From assembly GCA_947462515.1 (NCBI GenBank), contig CANHPJ010000149.1:1-5362 (forward strand): a stretch of 5,362 nucleotides of DNA. Direction: 5' to 3'. The translations under genes were made by a program, and so were the position numbers. The notes below the pieces were generated by a model, which was given only the letters and a program-made list of their open reading frames with translations, had not been told where the DNA came from and ran no database searches. Positions 1 to 5,362 of the stretch are shown here, in pieces (the first letter of the stretch is position 1; each line of letters begins with the position of its first letter). The DNA is from Bacteroidota bacterium. Lineage in GTDB: Bacteria > Bacteroidota > Bacteroidia > JACCXN01.

Positions 1-525
1 TTTGACATCTAAAAACAAAACATTCAAATCAGCAGTTTTCACCCCAGGCTCATACAAATCGATTAATGCATCGTAGGGATGATCGATATAACCCAGAATA
101 TCGCACTCTTGCCTCTTTAGTGAAACTATTTTCTCAAGATAGGGAGCAAATACCTTATAATTATTAGTTTGCTTCGCCTTTTGCCAGGCCTGAAAGGATT
201 CGTTAACAGTTTTACTCATCAGCTCAACAAAAGCAGTAGAATATTTATTTTGTCTTTGATAATCTTTTAAAGAATACGAAACATTTCGTGCCTGAATATC
301 ATTCAGTGAAACATCTTTTCTAAGGACATTCAGCACTTCTCCAAACTCCTTGCTAATATGCAAATCATGAGCTATGCCGGCAAGAGTTGATAATTGCTGC
401 GACCTGAAAGCTGAACCTTTAACAGGCATGTAAGTTTCCTGATCCCAGCTTAATACTGCGCTCGCGAAATTAACATCAGCAATTTTTCTCAAATGATTCT
501 TATATTTATCGTATTGCATGTCCAT
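1..525 (-). CDS. Carboxypeptidase Taq-type (M32) metallocarboxypeptidase, N-terminal part
   Basis: This is the first 175 codons of a gene that runs off the left edge and is open throughout. Family M32 enzymes are cytoplasmic metal-dependent carboxypeptidases of about 500 residues that remove C-terminal amino acids from peptides. The translation shows family hallmarks: LSWDQETYMP near residues 25-34, a following FRSQQLSTLAGIAHDL stretch (residues 40-55), and HPYDALIDLYEPG near residues 149-161. The metal-binding HExxH motif lies further along and is outside the window, so catalytic competence cannot be judged. The start is the ATG at 525. Another in-frame ATG lies two codons later (517-519). 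The upstream frame reaches a stop with no other ATG, and no Shine-Dalgarno sequence is seen. The gene is divergent from rpsF, with 177 bases between the starts. The family call is from remembered motifs and is firm. Confidence 0.93.
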   Translation of the reverse strand, partial: MDMQYDKYKNHLRKIADVNFASAVLSWDQETYMPVKGSAFRSQQLSTLAGIAHDLHISKEFGEVLNVLRKDVSLNDIQARNVSYSLKDYQRQNKYSTAFVELMSKTVNESFQAWQKAKQTNNYKVFAPYLEKIVSLKRQECDILGYIDHPYDALIDLYEPGVKTADLNVLFLDVK

Positions 526-650
526 ATATTTTGAAACTAATTTGAATATAAAGCACAAAGAAAAGAATAATCTAAACAATGTTTAAGCCAAAATTCAATA
601 TTAAAAATCAATAAAATGAACACTTAGCTTTTTATATAAAAGAAAAATAT

Positions 651-658
651 TATCTTTG
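651..658 (+). promoter_or_regulatory. Bacteroidota-type -7 promoter element for the rpsF operon
   Basis: TATCTTTG matches the TAnnTTTG -7 consensus used by the primary sigma factor of Bacteroidota. It lies 44 bases before the rpsF start and predicts transcription starting near 664-667, leaving a leader of roughly 36-39 bases. No good -33 TTTG is visible at the expected distance; the region there is AT-rich and contains only a poor match (TTAG near 624). The predicted leader is A/C-rich and shows no hairpin. Confidence 0.7.
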
Positions 659-702
659 CCACCCTAAATAACACAAATTACTAACAAACAAAACAAGGAT
701 TT

Positions 703-1056
703 ATGTCAAATCGTTACGAAACCGTTTTCATTATGACTCCCGTTTTGTCTGAAGAACAGACAAAGGAAGCGGTAACCAAGTACAGCCAGTTTTTAACAGA
801 AAACGGAGCTAACATAGTTCACGAAGATCATTGGGGACTAAGAAAATTAGCTTATCCAATTCAGAAAAAAACAACAGGCTTTTATCACCTAATCGAATTT
901 GAAGCAGCTGGAAGCTTGATTTCAAACCTTGAAATTAATTTCAAGAGAGATGAAAGAATCTTACGTTTCCTAACATTGGCAATGGACAAGCACGCAGTTG
1001 CTTATGCTGAGAAAAAAAGAAACAAAGCGAAATTATCTCAAGAAGTAAAAGCCTAA
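703..1056 (+). CDS. rpsF: 30S ribosomal protein S6
   Basis: S6 is a component of the small ribosomal subunit platform, where it pairs with S18 on 16S rRNA. The 117-residue product has the S6 hallmarks in order: YETVFIMTP at residues 5-13, the WGLRKLAYPIQKKTTGFYHLIEF core strand region around residues 44-66, and RDERILRFL near residues 83-91. It ends in a short lysine-rich tail. The length is normal for the family. The ATG at 703 starts the conserved N-terminus directly. An AAGGA at 695-699 sits only 3 bases before the ATG, too close for a standard ribosome binding site, in keeping with the weak use of Shine-Dalgarno sites in this phylum. It is the first gene of an operon with rpsR 16 bases downstream. 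No ssb gene lies between them. Confidence 0.98.
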   Translation: MSNRYETVFIMTPVLSEEQTKEAVTKYSQFLTENGANIVHEDHWGLRKLAYPIQKKTTGFYHLIEFEAAGSLISNLEINFKRDERILRFLTLAMDKHAVAYAEKKRNKAKLSQEVKA

Positions 1057-1072
1057 TTAAAACGAAAAAATT

Positions 1073-1342
1073 ATGTCAGCAAATTCATCAGAAATAAGAT
1101 ATCTTACCCCTGTAAATGTAGAGGTTAAGAAAAAGAAATACTGTAGATTCAAAAAGAATAAAATTAAATTCATTGACTACAAAGACGCTAACTTTTTATT
1201 GAAATTTGTTAATGAGCAAGGTAAAATCTTACCTAGAAGATTAACAGGTACATCTTTAAAATATCAAAAGAAAGTATCTCAGGCCATTAAAAGAGCCCGT
1301 CACTTATCTTTATTACCTTACGTAGCAGACATGTTAAAATAA
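1073..1342 (+). CDS. rpsR: 30S ribosomal protein S18
   Basis: S18 is the partner of S6 in the central domain of the 30S subunit. The 89-residue product shows the typical core: KKKYCRFKKNKIKFIDYKD near residues 20-38, then LLKFVNEQGKILPRRLTGTS and the basic helix KKVSQAIKRARHLSLLPYV. There is one cysteine (C24), so no zinc-ribbon form is suggested. A short N-terminal extension of about 18 residues precedes the conserved part. The gene lies 16 bases after rpsF and 10 bases before rplI, so the three are clearly co-transcribed. No Shine-Dalgarno sequence is visible before the ATG. Confidence 0.98.
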   Translation: MSANSSEIRYLTPVNVEVKKKKYCRFKKNKIKFIDYKDANFLLKFVNEQGKILPRRLTGTSLKYQKKVSQAIKRARHLSLLPYVADMLK

Positions 1343-1352
1343 GAAGTAAAAA

Positions 1353-1799
1353 ATGGAAGTAATTTTAACAAAAGACGTACAGAATTTGGGATACCAAAAT
1401 GACGTTGTAAAAGTAAAAAACGGTTACGGTAGAAACTATTTAATCCCACAAGGATTTGCAATACTAGGTACCGAATCAAACAAAAAATCGTTAACTGAAA
1501 CTCTTAAGCAAAAAGCATTTAAAGAGCAAAAACTTAGAGATGCTGCTTCTAAAACTGCTAAAGCACTTACAGAAGTTGCAATAAAAGTTGGAGCTAAAGC
1601 CGGCGAAAGCGGTAAAATATTTGGATCAGTAAACGTGATTCAAATTGCTGATGCGATTAAAAAACTTGGTTTTGAAGTAGATAGAAAAAACATTTCTATC
1701 GCTGATGATCATATTAAAGCACTAGGAAAATACTCATGCAAAATCAAATTATATAAAGATATCCAGGTTGATATTGAATTTGATGTAGTTGAAGAGTAA
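1353..1799 (+). CDS. rplI: 50S ribosomal protein L9
   Basis: L9 binds 23S rRNA near the base of the L1 stalk and reaches out from the large subunit; in other bacteria its loss affects reading-frame maintenance. The 148-residue product has the full two-domain form. The N-terminal rRNA-binding domain carries the L9 signature (LGYQNDVVKVKNGYGRNYLIP, residues 12-32). A long charged connecting helix spans roughly residues 42-75, and the C-terminal domain contains GKIFGSVNVIQIADAIKK and ends in an acidic tail. The length is standard. It is the last gene of the rpsF-rpsR-rplI operon and is followed within 20 bases by a strong terminator hairpin. Confidence 0.98.
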   Translation: MEVILTKDVQNLGYQNDVVKVKNGYGRNYLIPQGFAILGTESNKKSLTETLKQKAFKEQKLRDAASKTAKALTEVAIKVGAKAGESGKIFGSVNVIQIADAIKKLGFEVDRKNISIADDHIKALGKYSCKIKLYKDIQVDIEFDVVEE

Positions 1800-1818
1800 T
1801 ATCCGGCACCAAAAAATT

Positions 1819-1853
1819 AAAAAGCAGTTTCGTTTTGGAACTGCTTTTTTTTT
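1819..1853 (+). terminator. Intrinsic terminator after rplI
   Basis: A 13-bp stem is formed by 1819-1831 and 1837-1849, with AAAAAGCAGTT pairing with AACTGCTTTTT plus a T-G wobble and a C-G closing pair. The loop is GTTTT (1832-1836). The right arm runs into nine consecutive T (1845-1853). This is a textbook rho-independent terminator, 19 bases after the rplI stop, and it separates the ribosomal protein operon from coaD. Confidence 0.9.
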
Positions 1854-1949
1854 GATAAATCATTAGTAGAAGTTTGAAAAACACCCTTTCAAAACAAGGC
1901 TATGAACTGCAAGCTTAACAAAGTTTTTTTGATGTTTAGTCTTTTATTA

Positions 1950-1983
1950 TTTGAGTTTATTGACGACTTTAAAAATATATTTG
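1950..1983 (+). promoter_or_regulatory. Bacteroidota-type promoter for coaD
   Basis: TATATTTG at 1976-1983 matches the -7 consensus TAnnTTTG, and TTTG at 1950-1953 matches the -33 element, with 22 bases between them, within the range reported for Bacteroidota promoters. Transcription would begin near 1989-1992, giving a leader of about 40 bases before the coaD ATG at 2032. Together with the terminator just upstream this makes coaD the first gene of a new transcription unit. Confidence 0.7.
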
Positions 1984-2031
1984 TAGCTTTATTTAAAAAA
2001 AGAATACCCCTTTAGCCTGAGAATTTTTTAA

Positions 2032-2493
2032 ATGAATAGAATAGCAGTATTTCCAGGTTCTTTTGACCCCATAACCATTGGTCATGAATCCATAATAAGG
2101 AGAAGTTTAGATCTTTTTGACAAGGTTATAGTGGCTATTGGCGTGAACTCTCAAAAGAATAACCTATTCAGCGTAGAACAGCGAAAAAGCTGGATTGAAA
2201 AGATTTTCGAAAATGAATCGAAAATTGAAGTAGATGCCTACCAAGGGATGACCATAGATTACTGCGTCAAAAAAAATGCCAGATATATATTAAGAGGACT
2301 TAGAACATCGGCAGATTTTGAATTTGAACGCGGAATAGCCCAAATGAATCATGCGATGATAAAAGAAATAGAAACCATTTTTATTGTTTCTAATCCTGAA
2401 TATTCAGCAATAAACTCAACAATTGTTCGTGATATTATTCGAAATGGTGGCCAAGCGCAACAATTTGTACCTAAAGAAATTAAAATAAAATGA
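2032..2493 (+). CDS. coaD: Phosphopantetheine adenylyltransferase
   Basis: This enzyme transfers an AMP group from ATP to 4'-phosphopantetheine, giving dephospho-CoA and pyrophosphate, the penultimate step of coenzyme A synthesis in the cytoplasm. The 153-residue product has the nucleotidyltransferase motif GSFDPITIGH at residues 9-18 (TxGH at 15-18, with H18 the catalytic histidine of the family), K42 in the substrate-binding loop, RGLRTSADFEFE at residues 88-99 and the C-terminal INSTIVRDII segment at 127-136. The length is close to the usual 155-165 residues. The ATG at 2032 begins exactly at the conserved N-terminus and has no Shine-Dalgarno sequence. Its TGA stop overlaps the next gene's ATG by 4 bases, so the two are likely co-transcribed and translationally coupled. 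Confidence 0.98.
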   Translation: MNRIAVFPGSFDPITIGHESIIRRSLDLFDKVIVAIGVNSQKNNLFSVEQRKSWIEKIFENESKIEVDAYQGMTIDYCVKKNARYILRGLRTSADFEFERGIAQMNHAMIKEIETIFIVSNPEYSAINSTIVRDIIRNGGQAQQFVPKEIKIK

Positions 2494-3908
2494 CCATACA
2501 TTCCAAAAAGTTTTGTTTTCTTGTATTTACATTGCTTCTTATCTCCTTTAGTGGTTATAATCAAGTGGTGACAATAACCGGCAAGGCTAATGGATATAAG
2601 GGAAGTGAAATAATATTGTATTACTATGAGGACTTTATTTCTTTTCAGCCCAGACAAATTTCTACCACTCTAATCGATAATCAGGGCACTTTTAAATTTA
2701 ATACCGAAATACCCGGAACCATAAAAGCATTTTTAAGGATAGAAAATATAGCATCGCATATATTTTTAGAACCAAACAAAAGCTACAGTGTCAACATGCC
2801 AAATTTTGACTCTTCTAAATCAAAACAAGAAGGCACTTTAAGCTGGATTCCTATACAGATATTAAACCAAGACAGCACCGAGATAAACAACCTGATTATC
2901 AACTTTAACAAAAGCTATGATAAATTTTTAGACTCAAATTATAATCTGTTAATCACCAAACAGGCCTCATCAAAAATTCAAGCTTTCAAAAAGAATACAC
3001 AAACAAAATACGAAAACTCAAAAAACACATTTTTTAACGATTTTGTAGATTATAGCATTGCCAGCTTGGATCAGTTTTCCTTGAGTAAGCAAAAATTATT
3101 TTCAAAATACATTAAAAACAAACCTATTATATACAAAAACCCGGAATACATCAATTTTATTAGCGACTTTTTCGAACACTATATTGTAAACCTTACCCAT
3201 TCTAAAAGAGGATCGCGCTTTATAGAAATAATAAACAAAAAAGATTATAAATCAGCCATAGCCGAATTAAAAAAAGACACTGTTTTTCAAAATGATGCCT
3301 TGTGCGAATTGGTGCTAATCAAGGGCTTATTTGAAAACTATTATACTGATATATTTGATAAAAAAGCTATTGATGGAATTTTTGATAAAATTTCTTCCCA
3401 GAGTGAGTTTGCAGAACATCGCACAATAGCTGAAAACCTATTACTTAAAACATCAAAACTAAGCATTGGGCAGAAGGCTCCGGAATTTCGACTTATTGAC
3501 AGCAAGGGAAAAAACATCAACTTAACAGACTATAAGGGGAAGTTTATTTACCTGAATTTTTGGGCAAGCTGGAATATTACTTGCATACAAGATTTAAAAG
3601 TAATGGAAACACTACATGAAAAATATGGAGATAAAATTCAGTTTATAAGCATTTCTTTAGATAATAGTCAGTCGGTAATGGATGAATTTTTGAAAAAACA
3701 CAATTATAACTGGACTTTTGTACATTATGGCAACTACAAAAAAGTAAAAGAAGAATATAATATCAACAGTTTACCTTCATATTTTTTGATTTCACCGGAA
3801 GGAAAATTCATTCAATCGCCGGCTGAAACACCAAGTGGGTATATAGAAGTGTCAATGTCGAAAATTACTCAGACTACTGAGAAGAAAGTGAAAGTGGGAG
3901 AAAAATAA
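2490..3908 (+). CDS. Exported TlpA/AhpC-TSA-like thioredoxin-fold protein with degenerate CxxC
   Basis: The 472-residue product starts with a Sec-type signal peptide (KK, then a hydrophobic run to about residue 20, likely cut near residue 25; no lipobox). Next comes a beta-rich part, VVTITGKANGYKGSEIILYYY onward to about residue 102, resembling the DUF4369 region of Bacteroidota thiol-disulfide proteins. A lysine-rich, mostly helical middle follows, then a TlpA-like domain from about residue 325 (IGQKAPEF at 326-333, LNFWASW to 361, SLP with the likely cis-proline at 429). The redox motif reads W-N-I-T-C: the first Cys is Asn362 and only Cys365 remains. Mature Cys are just C272 and C365, so ordinary dithiol exchange within the motif is not possible. 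A chaperone-like, mono-thiol or peroxiredoxin-like role is inference. The 4-base ATGA overlap with coaD fixes the start. It is probably periplasmic. Confidence 0.85.
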   Translation: MTIHSKKFCFLVFTLLLISFSGYNQVVTITGKANGYKGSEIILYYYEDFISFQPRQISTTLIDNQGTFKFNTEIPGTIKAFLRIENIASHIFLEPNKSYSVNMPNFDSSKSKQEGTLSWIPIQILNQDSTEINNLIINFNKSYDKFLDSNYNLLITKQASSKIQAFKKNTQTKYENSKNTFFNDFVDYSIASLDQFSLSKQKLFSKYIKNKPIIYKNPEYINFISDFFEHYIVNLTHSKRGSRFIEIINKKDYKSAIAELKKDTVFQNDALCELVLIKGLFENYYTDIFDKKAIDGIFDKISSQSEFAEHRTIAENLLLKTSKLSIGQKAPEFRLIDSKGKNINLTDYKGKFIYLNFWASWNITCIQDLKVMETLHEKYGDKIQFISISLDNSQSVMDEFLKKHNYNWTFVHYGNYKKVKEEYNINSLPSYFLISPEGKFIQSPAETPSGYIEVSMSKITQTTEKKVKVGEK

Positions 3909-3915
3909 GTGTTTT

Positions 3916-4812
3916 TTAATAAAACTCGTATTTATACTTAACCACATCCATCAGCTTAATATCGATATCTCTTGATAATCGGGCATTGAAAAATGGATTT
4001 TCTTCGTATAATAACTCTGTATGTTCTGCCTGCTTATCATTTTTAAACTTCTCAATTTCGACAAGCCTGCCAATGTCATCGTACTTAAATTTATTAACGA
4101 TTTTCTTCTCCCCTGCCACGTCTGAAAACTCAGATTTTTGAATAACACTTCCATTTTGATCATACTGATAGGTATATTTTTCTGTTTTACCGGTATTTAC
4201 AAAACGCCCGTTTCTTTCGCTTACCCTGCCCTTTTCGTCAAGGTAAACAATAACTTCCTTGTATGGAATGGATAAATTGTTTAAGTATTTGATTTTATAT
4301 TGAGTGGATGTTAAATATTGATATGAAAATGATTCAACAGCCATAGGGTATTGTTTTGATAAGATAAAATCGGCTAAAAAGGGCAATTGATTAATATCGC
4401 GGCAATAGGTTTCTTTTATAAGATTATTTTTGAGGTCGTATTCGTAATTCAAGGAATAAAATCCTAGGGCATCGACTTTCCTTTTAACCGAAAGTCGACT
4501 TAAAGAATCATATTCATAAAGCACAACCGAAGTATCGATAGCACCTTCACTTTTTTTATAGGTAGAAATTTGATTTATCAAACGTCCTTTTTGATCAAAA
4601 TTATACTGAATAAAAAGACCTTTGTTATTCATTTTTTCAAAGTCGCGTTTAAAATGAATTTCACCGGTAATGGATTTAATTTTATGTTTTTTAATTTGTG
4701 TATAATTAAAAAAAGGCTCCTCGCCAAACAGCTCTTTATTGCAATTGAGTATTTGCCCAAAACCCGATTGCCAGAGAATAACAGATAAGAAAACAAACAA
4801 AAAGCTTCGCAT
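3916..4812 (-). CDS. Exported protein with degenerate YD-type (Rhs-like) repeats, function unknown
   Basis: The 298-residue product begins with a clear Sec signal peptide (MRSFLFVFLSVILWQSGFGQ). The mature part contains at least six divergent units of the form aromatic-x-Y-D-x-x-G-R-L: YNFDQKGRLI (70-79), YEYDSLSRLS (99-108), YEYDLKNNLI (123-132), VYLDEKGRVS (189-198), YQYDQNGSVI (215-224) and FKYDDIGRLV (242-251). Such YD repeats form beta-strand wraps in Rhs and teneurin proteins, but there is no toxin-like C-terminus or Rhs core boundary here, and the protein is far too short to be a polymorphic toxin. Similar small exported YD-repeat proteins occur in Bacteroidota without known function. 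The start is set at the ATG of 4810-4812; the codon before it is TTG, a possible but less likely start. It converges on the upstream TlpA-like gene with 7 bases between stops. A surface or periplasmic role is inference. Confidence 0.8.
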   Translation of the reverse strand: MRSFLFVFLSVILWQSGFGQILNCNKELFGEEPFFNYTQIKKHKIKSITGEIHFKRDFEKMNNKGLFIQYNFDQKGRLINQISTYKKSEGAIDTSVVLYEYDSLSRLSVKRKVDALGFYSLNYEYDLKNNLIKETYCRDINQLPFLADFILSKQYPMAVESFSYQYLTSTQYKIKYLNNLSIPYKEVIVYLDEKGRVSERNGRFVNTGKTEKYTYQYDQNGSVIQKSEFSDVAGEKKIVNKFKYDDIGRLVEIEKFKNDKQAEHTELLYEENPFFNARLSRDIDIKLMDVVKYKYEFY

Positions 4813-4866
4813 CAAAAAATATAAAATAATGAATAAATCAAGATAAAAATAACAGAAAAATCTCTA

Positions 4867-5362
4867 CTAATCAATTAGCAACTGCAAGGCATCTTTTACA
4901 TCACTAATGGGAAAGTTACATGTTTTATCTTTACACACGAAAATTAATTCCTTATCACGTTCAAACCTATTTGCCAACAAAGGCAAATTACTTAGCTCTG
5001 ATGAGCCTGCAAAAAGTGAATTGGGAAGGTATAAATAATTAAACTCACTGCGTTTTTGCTTTGCATCAGGGGCGCAAATGATCACCTCCGAAAAAGGCAG
5101 AGATATCTTTAACATAAGGTTTCCCCAATTTGAATATCCTGATCCATAATCAACAAAATTTGAAACCACCTTATTCAACATTTTATTGGCTGCTGTTTCA
5201 AATTCAGGGAGAACAAAAATTCGACTCAACTTGAATAAAGAGTTTGCCAAACAGGAATTAGAAGCAGGAGTTACATTATCAGAAAGCTCCATTTTACGAG
5301 CTATCAGAGGCTTTTCATTTTTAGCAGTAAAAAAGAACATCTCGGTTTGCTCATCATAAAAA
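4867..5362 (-). CDS. YyaL/SSP411-family protein (thioredoxin-like DUF255 family), C-terminal part
   Basis: The reading frame is open to the right edge (165 codons plus one base visible), so the start and the N-terminal domain lie outside. The apparent ATG at 5338-5340 is internal, since the conserved family sequence continues upstream of it (FYDEQTEMFFFT). Members of this family are about 650-700 residues, with an N-terminal DUF255 thioredoxin-like domain and an alpha/alpha-barrel resembling N-acylglucosamine 2-epimerases. Their biochemical role is poorly defined. Family marks in the visible part are MELSDNVTPASNS, then YLPNSLFAGSSELSNLPLLANR, and the terminal FVCKDKTCNFPISDVKDALQLL, a Cys-containing C-terminal segment typical of the group. 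The end is complete with a TAG stop. The YD-repeat gene lies 54 bases downstream on the same strand, with no hairpin terminator in the gap, so co-transcription is possible. Confidence 0.85.
   Translation of the reverse strand, partial: FYDEQTEMFFFTAKNEKPLIARKMELSDNVTPASNSCLANSLFKLSRIFVLPEFETAANKMLNKVVSNFVDYGSGYSNWGNLMLKISLPFSEVIICAPDAKQKRSEFNYLYLPNSLFAGSSELSNLPLLANRFERDKELIFVCKDKTCNFPISDVKDALQLLID

Noticed and set aside
556..563. TTTCTTTG on the minus strand as a promoter for the M32 gene
   Set aside because: It differs from TAnnTTTG at the key second base, and the nearest upstream TTTG is about 25 bases away, so the match is too weak to annotate.
1873..1893. Inverted repeat TTTGAAA / TTTCAAA with a 7-base loop after the rplI terminator
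   Set aside because: The 7-bp stem is mostly A/T, has no T-tract of its own, and is expected by chance in this composition. The stronger hairpin at 1819-1849 already explains termination.
2349..2657. 102-codon open frame on the minus strand across the coaD/TlpA-like junction
   Set aside because: It is antisense to two well-supported genes, has no family resemblance and no promoter, and is a shadow frame.
3901..3917. A5/T5 pairing between the convergent stop codons as a bidirectional terminator
   Set aside because: The stem would be only A-T pairs and too weak to terminate transcription.
3951..4163. 70-codon minus-strand frame inside the YD-repeat gene
   Set aside because: It overlaps the YD-repeat coding region on the same strand in another frame and lacks any recognisable feature.
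4570..4788. 72-codon plus-strand frame antisense to the YD-repeat gene
   Set aside because: It is antisense to the signal peptide and first repeats of a better-supported gene, and its Phe/Ile-rich content is what AT-rich antisense sequence gives.
4813..4815. TTG as an upstream start of the YD-repeat gene
   Set aside because: The next codon is an ATG followed by a normal signal peptide, so the ATG at 4810-4812 is the simpler start.
5338..5340. ATG as the start of a 157-residue protein at the right edge
   Set aside because: The frame is open to the window end and the family-conserved sequence continues upstream of this ATG, so it is an internal methionine of a longer gene.

Overview
The window is AT-rich DNA that looks chromosomal and comes from a member of the Bacteroidota, probably Bacteroidia-like. 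Four things point there: promoter elements of the Bacteroidota type (TAnnTTTG) ahead of rpsF and coaD, start codons without usable Shine-Dalgarno sequences, an rpsF-rpsR-rplI cluster with no ssb between rpsF and rpsR, and an exported TlpA-like protein whose N-terminal region resembles the DUF4369 type common in that phylum. The genus cannot be fixed from the sequence alone.

Layout from left to right. Bases 1-525 (minus strand) hold the N-terminal third of an M32-family metallocarboxypeptidase (carboxypeptidase Taq type), which runs off the left edge. A divergent intergenic region (526-702) carries the promoter of the ribosomal protein operon rpsF-rpsR-rplI (S6, S18, L9; 703-1799), which ends at a strong intrinsic terminator (1819-1853). 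A second TAnnTTTG promoter then drives coaD (phosphopantetheine adenylyltransferase, coenzyme A synthesis). The coaD stop overlaps by 4 bases (ATGA) the start of a 472-residue exported thioredoxin-fold protein in which the first cysteine of the usual CxxC motif is asparagine. That gene converges, with only 7 bases between the stop codons, on a minus-strand gene for a small exported protein with degenerate YD-type (Rhs-like) repeats. Upstream of that gene on the same strand is the C-terminal end of a YyaL/SSP411-type protein (the family with an N-terminal DUF255 thioredoxin-like domain), which runs off the right edge.

Most of the window is housekeeping: translation, CoA synthesis and peptide turnover. 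The less ordinary part is 2490-4812, with an exported mono-cysteine TlpA-like protein translationally coupled to coaD and an uncharacterised exported YD-repeat protein facing it. I see no mobile element, CRISPR array, tRNA, rRNA or defence system, and nothing that supports a new multigene system.
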